Source of the DNA: Streptomyces sp. HmicA12
GTDB lineage: Bacteria; Actinomycetota; Actinomycetes; Streptomycetales; Streptomycetaceae
DNA length: 64,000 nt
NCBI RefSeq assembly: GCF_000373565.1
Contig: NZ_KB891842.1
Span: forward strand, 372,001 to 436,000
Direction of reading: 5' to 3'
In this document: one piece after another, positions 7,804 to 15,893 of the stretch
Layout of the letters: the number at the start of each line of letters is the position of its first letter
How positions within the stretch are numbered: the first letter of the stretch is position 1
Notes under the pieces: model-generated
Told to the model about the DNA's origin: nothing
Database searches by the model: none
What the model saw: only the letters and a program-made list of their open reading frames with translations
Made by a program: the position numbers and the translations under genes

Positions 7804-8841
7804 ATGCCCGTGTCCCCGCGCCGCACCGTCCTCCTCGCCGCCGCCGCGTCCCTGGTCGCCCTCACCACGACCGCGTGCGGCGACGGTGCCGACGCCGCCA
7901 CCGGTGACGGAAAGACCCAGGTGCGCATCGCCTACCAGGCGATACCCAACGCCGACCTGGTGGTGAAGAACCAGCGGCTCCTGGAGAAGGCGCTGCCGGA
8001 CGTCGACGTGAAGTGGGTGAAGTTCGACTCGGGCGGCGACGTGAACACCGCAGTGATCGCCGGGTCGGTGGATCTCGGGCTCGCCGGCTCCAGCCCCGTC
8101 ACCAAGGGGCTGTCGGCGCCGCTCGACATCCCGTACAAGGTGGTGTGGATCCACGACCTGATCGGTGAGAACGAGGCGCTCGTCGCGAAGAAGGGCATCT
8201 CCTCCGTCAAGGCCCTCAAGGGCAAGAAGATCGCCACGCCCTTCGGGTCCACCTCGCACTACTCCCTTCTCGCGGCCCTGGAATCGGCCGGGCTCAAGGC
8301 ATCCGACGTGAGCCTCGTCGACCTCCAGCCGCAGGACGCCCTCGCCGCCTGGCAGCGCGGCGACATCGACGCCGCGTACGTGTGGACCCCCGCCCTCACC
8401 GACCTGGAGAAGGACGGCAAGGTGCTGGTCACCAGCCGTCAGATCGCCGACCAGGGCAAGCCGACCGCCGACCTCGGCGTGGTCACCGACGCGTTCGCGG
8501 CCGAGCACCCGAAGATCGTCGATGCCTGGCTCACGGCGGAGGACAAGGCCGTCAAGCTGGCCAAGAGCGACCCGGGGAAGGCGGCCACCGCCATCGGCGC
8601 CGAGCTCAACCTCAGCCCCGAGGAGGCGAAGAAGCAGCTCGCCCAGCTCGTCCTGCTCACCGCGAAGGAGCAGCAGGGCGCCGACTACCTCGGCAAGCCG
8701 GGCGCCCCCGGCGAGCTCGCGAAGAACCTGCACGACGCGGCCGTCTTCCTCAAGGGACAGAAGGCCATCGACGCGGTGCCCAAGCAGTCGGTCTTCGACG
8801 AGGCCCTCGCCGTCAAGGAGCTGTCCCGTGTCGCGGGCTGA
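7804..8841 (+). CDS. ssuA: Sulfonate/taurine-binding lipoprotein of ABC transporter
   Basis: This 345-aa extracellular substrate-binding protein has a signal peptide ending in the lipobox 'LTTTAC' (Cys about residue 22). The mature protein starts 'VRIAYQAIPNADLVVKN' and contains 'GSVDLGLAGSSPVTKGL' and 'LQPQDALAAWQRGDIDAAYVWTPAL', characteristic of SsuA/TauA-type proteins. AAGGAA lies upstream of ATG 7804, 78 bp after the permease. The wording 'AYVWTPAL' is closer to TauA than to classic SsuA, so taurine or a related sulfonate is a reasonable substrate. Its 3' end overlaps the ATPase gene by 14 bases. Confidence 0.88.
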   Translation: MPVSPRRTVLLAAAASLVALTTTACGDGADAATGDGKTQVRIAYQAIPNADLVVKNQRLLEKALPDVDVKWVKFDSGGDVNTAVIAGSVDLGLAGSSPVTKGLSAPLDIPYKVVWIHDLIGENEALVAKKGISSVKALKGKKIATPFGSTSHYSLLAALESAGLKASDVSLVDLQPQDALAAWQRGDIDAAYVWTPALTDLEKDGKVLVTSRQIADQGKPTADLGVVTDAFAAEHPKIVDAWLTAEDKAVKLAKSDPGKAATAIGAELNLSPEEAKKQLAQLVLLTAKEQQGADYLGKPGAPGELAKNLHDAAVFLKGQKAIDAVPKQSVFDEALAVKELSRVAG

Positions 8842-9613
8842 GCCGGCCGAGGCCACGGTGCCCGCCTCCGACATCGAACTCTCCGGCGTCGGCGTCCGCT
8901 ACGGCACGGCCAAGGCCCCGGTGACAGCCGTCGCCGACGTGTCGCTCGCCGTCGGCCCCGGCGAGTTCGTGGTCCTCGTCGGCCCGTCCGGCTGCGGCAA
9001 GACGACGCTGCTGCGGCTGGTGGCGGGGTTCGAGCGGCCCGCCACCGGGTCGGTGGAGGTACGCAGGAAGGTCGGCGTCGTCTTCCAGCAGCCACGGCTC
9101 TTCCCTTGGCGCACGGTCGGCGGCAACCTCTCCTTCGCGCTGGCCCGGCACGGCGTCGTACGCGCCGAACGAGCCGCCCGCACACAGGAGTTGCTGTCCC
9201 TGGTGGGCCTGCCCGGCATGGCCGGGCGGCGGACCTGGGAGCTGTCGGGCGGACAGCAGCAGCGTGTGGCCATCGCCCGGGCGCTCGCCGCCGAACCGCA
9301 GATCCTGCTCATGGACGAGCCGTTCGCCGCACTGGACGCGCTCACCCGCGAACGCCTCCAGGAGGAGGTCAGGACGCTGGCGGCGGTCACCGGGGCGACC
9401 GTTCTGTTCGTCACGCACTCCGCGGAGGAGGCCGTCCTGCTCGGCTCCCGCGTCGTCGTGATGGCGGCGGGCCCGGGGCGGGTGATCGACGAGGTGACCG
9501 TGCCGCTCCCGCGCGAGGCGACGACCGACGTCGCCGCCCTGCGCGGGGACCCCCGGTTCGCCGCTCTGCGGGCCGAACTGGCCGCCGCCACCCGGAACGC
9601 GGCGGCAGTCTGA
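8828..9613 (+). CDS. ssuB: Sulfonate ABC transporter ATP-binding protein (SsuB/TauB type)
   Basis: This 261-aa ATPase energises sulfonate uptake. It shows Walker A 'GPSGCGKT' (about residues 52-59), the family's 'VFQQPRLFPWRTVGGNL', signature 'LSGGQQQR', Walker B 'ILLMDEPFAALD' and the switch His in 'VTHSAEEA'. The GTG at 8828 is preferred because AAGGAG stands 8 nt upstream. It overlaps the end of the binding-protein gene by 14 bases, so the two are probably translationally coupled. It is the last gene of the ssuDCAB-like unit and is convergent with the cupin gene, only 17 bp away. Confidence 0.9.
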   Translation: MSRAEPAEATVPASDIELSGVGVRYGTAKAPVTAVADVSLAVGPGEFVVLVGPSGCGKTTLLRLVAGFERPATGSVEVRRKVGVVFQQPRLFPWRTVGGNLSFALARHGVVRAERAARTQELLSLVGLPGMAGRRTWELSGGQQQRVAIARALAAEPQILLMDEPFAALDALTRERLQEEVRTLAAVTGATVLFVTHSAEEAVLLGSRVVVMAAGPGRVIDEVTVPLPREATTDVAALRGDPRFAALRAELAAATRNAAAV

Positions 9614-9630
9614 CGGGGCGCGCTCAACGC

Positions 9631-10134
9631 TCATTCGGCGCCGCCGCCCGGCTCCTTCCCGAGGACGTAGAGCTCCGGGAGGTTGACCACGATCGCCTCC
9701 TGGGTGCTGCGCGCGATCACCACGACGGCCTCCTCGTCCTCGCTCGGGTTCTCCTCGCGGTGGGGGACGTAGGGCGGTACGAAGATGTAGTCGCCCGGTG
9801 CCGTGCGGATGCGGACCTCCTCGGGCGTGCCGGAGGAGTCGTCGAGGAACACGAACTCCGGGTGGCCCTTCACCACGTGGATCGCCGTCTCGGAGGCTCC
9901 GTGGTGGTGATCGGACGAGGCGGTGACGGGCGCGACATGCGTCTGCCCCATCCAGATGCGCTCGGAGCCGACGCCGCGTCCGCTGATGGCGGCGAACCGG
10001 CGCATGCCGCCGCTCTGGGCGGTGTCACCGTCCAGCCCGTCGGCACGGACGTGATGCAGACGGGAGCTCAGGGGCCGCTCGCCGGGCTCGGGCAGATGCG
10101 GGTGGAAGGCGTCGGGTCCGGGCTGCGATGTCAT
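9631..10134 (-). CDS. Cupin-domain protein
   Basis: This 167-aa single-domain cupin has motif 1 'SDHHHGASETAIHVVKGHPEF', with metal-binding His and Glu, and motif 2 'PGDYIFVPPYVPHREEN', with the second His. Such small cupins may be dioxygenases, isomerases or sensors; no specific reaction can be read. It is transcribed against the sulfur genes, and its start is divergent from leader peptide 2 at 10297. The 160-bp shared region could coordinate it with sulfur control, though that is inference. Confidence 0.8.
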   Translation of the reverse strand: MTSQPGPDAFHPHLPEPGERPLSSRLHHVRADGLDGDTAQSGGMRRFAAISGRGVGSERIWMGQTHVAPVTASSDHHHGASETAIHVVKGHPEFVFLDDSSGTPEEVRIRTAPGDYIFVPPYVPHREENPSEDEEAVVVIARSTQEAIVVNLPELYVLGKEPGGGAE

Positions 10135-10296
10135 GGGTGAAGTCCTGCTCGTCGGAGGGCGCGCTCGATTTCATGCAGCCGCAATGATCCACCCCTGAAC
10201 TTCCTGTTACACATGGTGGGGTGGTCCCCTCGGCGGCGAACCGGCTCGACGCCGGCCCTGCCCCACACCGGGAACACACCAGGGAGTCGGGGCGTT

Positions 10297-10458
10297 GTGA
10301 CGCACGACGAGAGACGCGCTGACGCGCGGCGGACGGAGGTGCGGCTCGTGCGACACCTGCCCCGCCCCCGTGCCCTGCACCCGCGCCGCGTCGTCCGCCT
10401 CCACTCCCGGCCGCACATCGATCTGCAGCGTGTGGCCGCCGCGCTCTGTCGCCCCTGA
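10297..10458 (+). CDS. Sulfur-type leader peptide 2, 53 aa
   Basis: This ORF begins at GTG 10297, with AGGGAG 10 nt upstream, and ends 'SRPHIDLQRVAAALCRP' at TGA 10456-10458. The core SRPHIDLQRV plus Ala-Ala-Leu-Cys near the stop is the same leader family as at 5459 and 13202. The long arginine-rich N-terminal part is unusual for a leader; a later GTG in the same frame could give a shorter peptide. It precedes the flavin monooxygenase pair by 91 bp and probably couples their expression to cysteine supply. Confidence 0.72.
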   Translation: MTHDERRADARRTEVRLVRHLPRPRALHPRRVVRLHSRPHIDLQRVAAALCRP

Positions 10459-10549
10459 CCTTCCCCTCCCGGCTCCGGCGGGGATCCCGTTCCGCCGCGC
10501 GCTCTCTTGCCACGGCCCCTCAGGAAGACTTTCAGGAAGGCACCCACTC

Positions 10550-11758
10550 GTGTCCTCAACACCCCCTTCTCCGTTGCACCTTGCCGTCGCCCTGGACGGC
10601 ACCGGCTGGCACCCCGCCTCCTGGCGCGAGCCGGTGGCCCGCCCACGCGAGCTGTTCACCGCCGCCTACTGGGCCGATCTGGTCACCGAGGCCGAGCACG
10701 GCCTGCTCGACCTCGTCACCATCGAGGACGGCCTCGGCCCCCAGTCCTCCCACTTCCTGGACCCGGACGAGCGCACCGACCAGGTCCGCGGCCGCCTCGA
10801 CGCCGTGCTCATCGCCTCCCGCGTCGCCCCGCTGACCCGGCACATAGGTCTGGTGCCGACGGTCGTCGCCACGCACACGGAGCCGTTCCACATCTCCAAG
10901 GCGATCGCCACCCTCGACTACGTCAGCACCGGCCGCGCAGGCCTGCGCGTACAGATCACCGCCCGTCCGAACGAGGCCGCGCACTTCGGTCGCCGTACCG
11001 TCCCGCGCATCGAGGCCTACGACAGCCCCGCCGCCCGGGACACGGTGGCCGACCTCTTCGACGAGGCCGCCGATCATGTCGAGGTGGTGCGCCGCCTCTG
11101 GGACAGCTGGGAGGACGGCGCCGAGATCAGGGACGCCGCCACCGGCCGCTTCATCGACCGCGACAAGCTGCACTACATCGACTTCGAGGGCCGGCACTTC
11201 GACGTCAAGGGCCCCTCGATCACGCCCCGGCCGCCCCAGGGCCAGCCCGTCGTCAGCGCCCTCGCCCACGACACCGTCCCCTACCGGCTCGTGGCCCGCT
11301 CCGCGGACATCGGCTACGTCACCCCGCACGACCCCGACGAGGCCCGCACCATCGTCGCGCGGATCCGCGCCGAGCAGGACACGGCGGGCCGGGCCGCCGA
11401 ACCCCTCCACGTCTTCGGCGACCTGGTGGTCCTCCTCGACGACGACGCGGCCACCGCGCACGCCCGTCGGGCACGGCTCGACGAACTCGCGGGAAAGCCG
11501 TACACGAGCGACGCCCTGATCTTCGCCGGCACGCCTCGCGAACTCGCCGATCTGCTGCAGGAGTTGGCGAGCGCCGGGCTGACCGGATTCCGGCTGCGGC
11601 CCGCCGTCGTCGGCCACGACCTGCCGGCGATCACCCGCGGGCTCGTCCCCGAACTCCAGCGCCGGGGCGCGTTCCGCAGCGCCTACGAGGCCGACACCCT
11701 GCGCGGCCTGCTGGGCCTTGCCCGCCCCGCCAACCGCTACGCCGCCGCCACCGCCTGA
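10550..11758 (+). CDS. LLM-class flavin-dependent monooxygenase
   Basis: This 402-aa bacterial-luciferase-like protein opens 'LHLAVALDGTGWHPASWREP' and continues 'LFTAAYWADLVTEAEHGLLDLVTIED'; 'KAIATLDYVSTGRAGLRVQITA' is the typical FMN-site strand. It belongs to the NtaA/SnaA-like branch rather than SsuD. GTG 10550 is chosen for the AGGAAGG 9 nt upstream. It follows leader peptide 2 and is 21 bp ahead of another LLM gene, so the pair probably attacks organosulfur or related compounds with external reduced flavin. The substrate is unknown. Confidence 0.82.
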   Translation: MSSTPPSPLHLAVALDGTGWHPASWREPVARPRELFTAAYWADLVTEAEHGLLDLVTIEDGLGPQSSHFLDPDERTDQVRGRLDAVLIASRVAPLTRHIGLVPTVVATHTEPFHISKAIATLDYVSTGRAGLRVQITARPNEAAHFGRRTVPRIEAYDSPAARDTVADLFDEAADHVEVVRRLWDSWEDGAEIRDAATGRFIDRDKLHYIDFEGRHFDVKGPSITPRPPQGQPVVSALAHDTVPYRLVARSADIGYVTPHDPDEARTIVARIRAEQDTAGRAAEPLHVFGDLVVLLDDDAATAHARRARLDELAGKPYTSDALIFAGTPRELADLLQELASAGLTGFRLRPAVVGHDLPAITRGLVPELQRRGAFRSAYEADTLRGLLGLARPANRYAAATA

Positions 11759-11779
11759 GCCGGAGGGACCTCCACGATC

Positions 11780-13141
11780 ATGAGCAAGCCACTGAAGCAG
11801 ATCCACCTGGCCGCCCACTTCCCCGGCGTCAACAACACCACGGTGTGGAGCGACCCGCGGTCCGGCAGCCACATAGATTTCAGCTCCTTCGCCCACTTCG
11901 CGCGGACCGCCGAACGCGCAAGGTTCGACTTCCTGTTCCTCGCCGAGGGGCTCAGGCTCCGCGAACAGGGCGGCCAGATCTACGACTTGGACGTCGTCGG
12001 CCGCCCGGACACCTTCACCGTCCTCGCCGCGCTCGCCGCCGTGACCGAGCACCTCGGGCTCACGGGCACCATCAACTCCACCTTCAACGAGCCCTACGAG
12101 GTCGCCCGCCAGTTCGCCAGCCTCGACCACCTCTCCGGCGGCCGCTCCGCGTGGAACGTGGTCACCTCCTGGGACGCCTTCACTGGCGAGAACTTCCGAC
12201 GCGGCGGCTTCCTGCCGCAGGAGAAACGCTACTCCCGCGCCAAGGAGTTCCTGGCCACGGCGAACGAACTCTTCGACTCCTGGCACGGCGACGAGGTCCT
12301 CGCCGACCAGGAGACCGGCGCCTTCCTGCGGGACGCCAAGGCCGGCTCCTTCGTCCACACCGGGCAACACTTCGACATCCACGGCCAGTTCAACGTCCCG
12401 CGCTCCCCACAGGGCCGCCCCGTCGTCTTCCAGGCGGGAGACTCCGAGGAGGGCCGCGAGTTCGCCGCTTCCGGCGCGGACGCGATCTTCAGCCGGTACG
12501 CGACGCTGGAGGCGGGACAGGCCTTCTACACGGACGTCAAGAGCCGCCTCGCCCACTACGGCCGCCGCCCCGAGCAGCTGCTGATCCTCCCCGCCGCCAC
12601 CTTCGCGCTCGCCGACACCGACGCCGAGGCGCAGGAGCTCGCCAGGGAGGTGCGCCGCCGGCAGGTCAGTGGCGCCACCGCGCTCAAGCACCTGGAGTTC
12701 GTCTGGAACCGGGACCTGTCCTCCTACGACCCGGACGGGCCGCTCCCCGACATCGACCCCGACGTCAGCGACACCCACATCTCCAAGGGTCGGGCCCAAG
12801 TACGCATGTACCGCGACCCGTTGGCCACCGCCCGCGAGTGGCGTGAGCGCGCCGCCGCCCACAACTGGTCCATCCGCGACCTGGTCATCGAGACCGGCAA
12901 CCGGCAGGACTTCATCGGTTCGGCGGAGACGATCGCCCGCACCATCGACGCGTACGTGCAGGCCGACGCCAGCGACGGCTTCATCCTCGTCCCGCACATC
13001 ACGCCCACCGGCCTCGACGAGTTCGCCGACAAGGTCGTCCCGCTCCTCCAGGAACGAGGCGTGTTCCGCACCGAGTACGAGGGCCCGACCCTGCGCCACC
13101 ACCTCGGGCTCGCGCACCCGGACGACGCGGGGGCCTCTTGA
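11780..13141 (+). CDS. NtaA/DszA-family flavin monooxygenase
   Basis: This 453-aa protein has the hallmarks of the NtaA/SnaA/DszA/DmoA branch: 'IHLAAHFPGVNNTTVWSDP', 'HFARTAERARFDFLFLAEGL', and 'LDHLSGGRSAWNVVTSWDAF', then 'FRRGGFLPQEKRYSRAKEFL'. Members cleave C-N or C-S bonds (nitrilotriacetate, dibenzothiophene sulfone, dimethyl sulfide) with FMNH2 from a partner reductase. In this sulfur-regulated unit a C-S bond substrate is the more likely. ATG 11780 is preceded by GGAGGG. No dedicated reductase gene is adjacent. Confidence 0.87.
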   Translation: MSKPLKQIHLAAHFPGVNNTTVWSDPRSGSHIDFSSFAHFARTAERARFDFLFLAEGLRLREQGGQIYDLDVVGRPDTFTVLAALAAVTEHLGLTGTINSTFNEPYEVARQFASLDHLSGGRSAWNVVTSWDAFTGENFRRGGFLPQEKRYSRAKEFLATANELFDSWHGDEVLADQETGAFLRDAKAGSFVHTGQHFDIHGQFNVPRSPQGRPVVFQAGDSEEGREFAASGADAIFSRYATLEAGQAFYTDVKSRLAHYGRRPEQLLILPAATFALADTDAEAQELAREVRRRQVSGATALKHLEFVWNRDLSSYDPDGPLPDIDPDVSDTHISKGRAQVRMYRDPLATAREWRERAAAHNWSIRDLVIETGNRQDFIGSAETIARTIDAYVQADASDGFILVPHITPTGLDEFADKVVPLLQERGVFRTEYEGPTLRHHLGLAHPDDAGAS

Positions 13142-13201
13142 CGTGGTTCGACATGGGCCCGACACTCCACTACGGGAATCCTAGTGAATTGGTAGGGAAA
13201 C

Positions 13202-13351
13202 ATGGGTCGTGCCGTGCCGGACCTCGGTGGTGACGCTGTCCGCGTCGCCGTCCGGCCGCTGCCCCTGCTGACGTCCCGCCGTCACATCGATCTCGCGCGT
13301 GTGTGCAGCGCGGCGAGTTCCCCGCTCGCGGATGCCCCCGCGCCGGCCTGA
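13202..13351 (+). CDS. Sulfur-type leader peptide 3, 49 aa
   Basis: The ATG 13202 ORF encodes a 49-aa peptide with the core 'SRRHIDLARVCSA', matching the other two leaders, and a Cys inside the conserved segment. The C-terminus ('ADAPAPA') lacks terminal Cys codons, unlike leader 1. TAGGGAAA lies directly upstream of the ATG. It ends 77 bp before the GST-like gene. A small CCTA-N9-TAGG dyad (about 13181-13197) just upstream may be an operator or part of the promoter. Confidence 0.72.
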   Translation: MGRAVPDLGGDAVRVAVRPLPLLTSRRHIDLARVCSAASSPLADAPAPA

Positions 13352-13412
13352 CCGGCGCGCGCAACCACCGCATCCCGGCCGCGCTGCAGCCGTCGTACGC
13401 CTGTGTCCGAGC

Positions 13413-13425
13413 ACTCCGAGGGAGT
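13413..13425 (+). promoter_or_regulatory. Small hairpin hiding the ribosome-binding site of the GST-like gene
   Basis: ACTCC (13413-13417) can pair with GGAGT (13421-13425). The right arm contains the GGAG Shine-Dalgarno element four bases before ATG 13429. Sequestration of the site would make translation depend on passage or stalling of ribosomes on leader peptide 3, as known for cysteine-responsive attenuation in mycobacteria (inference by analogy). Confidence 0.45.
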
Positions 13426-13428
13426 CGT

Positions 13429-14295
13429 ATGCCCGCCTCACCCCAGACCGCCCTGCCGTCCTTCCGGAGCAGGATCGGATGTGACGCGCGCAGCGGTTAC
13501 TACGCCGTGCCGCGCCGCTACCGGCTCCACCTCTCGCTGTCCTGTCCGCACTGTCTGCAGATCGCGGTCACGCACCGCCTCCTCGACCTCGGCGACACCC
13601 TCCCGGTGACACTGCTGTCCGCCGTGCCGGACGCCCCGGACGGCGGGCACCGCGCGCTGCGCCCGCTGTACGAGGCCAGCGCGCACCAGTACCGGGGAGC
13701 GACGGCGGCACCCGTCCTCAGCGACGGCTGGACCGGCACCATCGTCAGCACGCACACCCCCGACATCCTGCGGGACCTCGCCCGGCGCTTCGGCGGGCAC
13801 GGCCCCGATCTGCACCCGCGCGGCGCCGAGGACGAGATCGAGGCCGTCGGGCGGCTCTGCGAGCGGGAGATCACCGAGGCCGCCCAGCGCGCGGGCGAGC
13901 CCGGCGACGACCCGGCGGCCCGCGACACCGCCCTCGCCACGCTCCTGAACGCGCTGGACGGGCTGGAGTCCCGGCTCGGCTCCCGGGACCACCTGCTGGG
14001 CGACGGACTCACCCTCGCCGACGTGCAGTTGTGGGTCACGCTGGTCCAGCTCGACACGGTGCACCGCCACCACCTGGACGCCGCCGCGGTGCACCGCATC
14101 ACCGACCACCCCCGCCTGTGGGCGTACGCACGCCGCCTGACGGCCCATCCCGCCTTCGGCTCCCACCTCGACCTGGACGGCATCGCCCGCAGGCACCACG
14201 CCCACTGCCGGGGCGAGGAGGGGGCAGGCGCGGCGGTGCAGATCGTCGACTGGGCGGCGTGCGCGCGGCCCGGGACGGTGCGGCACTCCGGTTGA
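13429..14295 (+). CDS. Glutathione S-transferase-like protein (ECM4/YqjG-related fold)
   Basis: This 288-aa protein has an N-terminal thioredoxin-fold segment with 'LSLSCPHCLQIA' (Cys39-Pro-His-Cys42), in place of the CPWA motif of glutathionyl-hydroquinone reductases. A helical GST C-domain follows: 'LNALDGLESRLGSRDHLLGDGLTLADVQLWVTL', with the N-capping/hydrophobic staple region. Streptomycetes make mycothiol rather than glutathione, so a different thiol cofactor or a purely redox role is likely. ATG 13429 follows GAGGGAG. It is led by leader peptide 3, which places it in the sulfur regulon; it may handle a thiol adduct or a quinone product. Confidence 0.8.
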   Translation: MPASPQTALPSFRSRIGCDARSGYYAVPRRYRLHLSLSCPHCLQIAVTHRLLDLGDTLPVTLLSAVPDAPDGGHRALRPLYEASAHQYRGATAAPVLSDGWTGTIVSTHTPDILRDLARRFGGHGPDLHPRGAEDEIEAVGRLCEREITEAAQRAGEPGDDPAARDTALATLLNALDGLESRLGSRDHLLGDGLTLADVQLWVTLVQLDTVHRHHLDAAAVHRITDHPRLWAYARRLTAHPAFGSHLDLDGIARRHHAHCRGEEGAGAAVQIVDWAACARPGTVRHSG

Positions 14296-14474
14296 CCGGG
14301 GAGGCGGGGCGGACCGTCGCGGGCCCCGTACGGGCAGGTCAGCTCGTGGTTCGGGGCGGCGACCCCGTTGACTGGGGTGGAAGCGCCGTGGAACGGTGAG
14401 AGCGGGTAGCCCCCATCACCTGCCCCCGGGCCCGCGCCACCACGGGCCGACTCAAGAACTGGAAGCGGATCCCT

Positions 14475-15836
14475 GTGACGCTCGGACACTCTCACTCCCC
14501 TCAGGCCAACGACCGCAGTATCACCCCCGCGCAACTCGAGCACTTCGAGAAGGAGTTCGCCGCCCGCCCGGCGAACCGGCTGATGCAGAACGCCGTGACC
14601 CAGACGCCCGTCGACGACATAGCCCTGGACCGGCGGATCGTGACCGCCGTCGACCACTCGGTCTCCCACCACCTGGACGACTGGAAGGTCACCAACCAGA
14701 AGAAGAGCGGCCGATGTTGGATGTTCGCCGGGCTGAACCTGCTGCGCGTCGGCGCCGCGGAGAAGCTCGGTGTGAAGGACTTCGAGTTCTCGCAGAACTA
14801 TGTGCTGTGGTGGGACAAGTTCGAGCGGGCCAACTACTTCCTCGAGAGCATCGTCGCCACCTCCGACCGCGATGTCGACGACCGCACGGTGGCGCACCTG
14901 CTCGGTGACCCCATCAGCGACGGCGGCCAGTGGAACATGTTCGTGGCGCTCGTCGCCAAGCACGGCCTCGTACCGAAGTCGGCCATGCCGGAGACGGACA
15001 GCTCGTCCGCGACCGGGCCGATGAACCGCGCCCTGAAGGGACTGCTGCGGCGAGGCGCCCGGGATCTGCGCCGACTCGCGGCGGAGGGCGTCGAGGCGCA
15101 GCGTGAGCACAAGCGTGAGGTGCTGGCCGCCGTGCACCGGGTGCTCAGCATCCACCTCGGCACGCCGCCGCAGAAGTTCCTGTGGCAGTGGCGTGACAAG
15201 GACCAGGAGTTCCACCGCGAAGGCTGGATGACCCCGACCGAGTTCGCCGCCGCGTACGTGCAGATACCCGTCGACGACTACGTGTGCCTCGTCCACGACC
15301 CCCGCGAGTCGAGCCCGGTCGGGCGGACCTTCACCGTCGAGCACCTCGGCAACATCGTCGAGGCTCCGCCGGTGGTCTATCTGAACGTGGAGATGGACCT
15401 GCTGAAGAAGCTGAGCATGGACGCCGTCGTCGGCGGCGAACCCGTGTGGTTCGGCTGCGACGTCGGCCAGATGATGCGGGCCGACCTCGGGATCTGGGAC
15501 GCCGAGCTGTACGACTACGAGGCCGTCTACGACGCGTCGTTCGAGATGGACAAGGCGGCCCGGCTCCTCCACCGCGAGACCCTGATGACCCACGCGATGC
15601 TGTTCACCGGCGTGGACGTGGTCGACGGGGCGCCGCGCCGCTGGCGGGTCGAGAACAGCTGGGGCGACGAGCGGGCCGACAAGGGCTTCTGGACGATGAA
15701 CGACTCATGGTTCGGCGAGCACGTCTTCGAGGTCGCGGTGCGGCGTTCCGCGCTGCCGGCGGAGCTGGCCGCCGTCCTCGACGAGCCGCCGATCGTCCTG
15801 CCGGCCTGGGACCCGATGGGCTCCCTCGCCGACTGA
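14475..15836 (+). CDS. pepC: Aminopeptidase C / bleomycin hydrolase-family cysteine peptidase
   Basis: This 453-aa C1B peptidase belongs to the papain fold. The catalytic Cys lies in 'NQKKSGRCWMFAGLNLLR'; the His is in 'ETLMTHAMLFTGVDV' and the Asn in 'RRWRVENSWGDERADKGFW', all in family order. It opens with the conserved 'FAARPANRLMQNAV' region. The family forms cytosolic hexamers that trim peptides and can inactivate bleomycin. The GTG start at 14475 has GGAAG upstream. It stands alone on the + strand, converging with the P450 gene across a strong terminator. Confidence 0.92.
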   Translation: MTLGHSHSPQANDRSITPAQLEHFEKEFAARPANRLMQNAVTQTPVDDIALDRRIVTAVDHSVSHHLDDWKVTNQKKSGRCWMFAGLNLLRVGAAEKLGVKDFEFSQNYVLWWDKFERANYFLESIVATSDRDVDDRTVAHLLGDPISDGGQWNMFVALVAKHGLVPKSAMPETDSSSATGPMNRALKGLLRRGARDLRRLAAEGVEAQREHKREVLAAVHRVLSIHLGTPPQKFLWQWRDKDQEFHREGWMTPTEFAAAYVQIPVDDYVCLVHDPRESSPVGRTFTVEHLGNIVEAPPVVYLNVEMDLLKKLSMDAVVGGEPVWFGCDVGQMMRADLGIWDAELYDYEAVYDASFEMDKAARLLHRETLMTHAMLFTGVDVVDGAPRRWRVENSWGDERADKGFWTMNDSWFGEHVFEVAVRRSALPAELAAVLDEPPIVLPAWDPMGSLAD

Positions 15837-15852
15837 GGTGCCGGCCGAGGCA

Positions 15853-15884
15853 GGGCCCGCCTCCCGCGCACGGGAGGCGGGCCC
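15853..15884. terminator. Bidirectional terminator between the peptidase and the P450
   Basis: GGGCCCGCCTCCCG (15853-15866) and its exact complement (15871-15884) form a 14-bp stem with a CGCA loop between two convergent stop codons. Confidence 0.85.
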
Positions 15885-15893
15885 TCGGCGATG

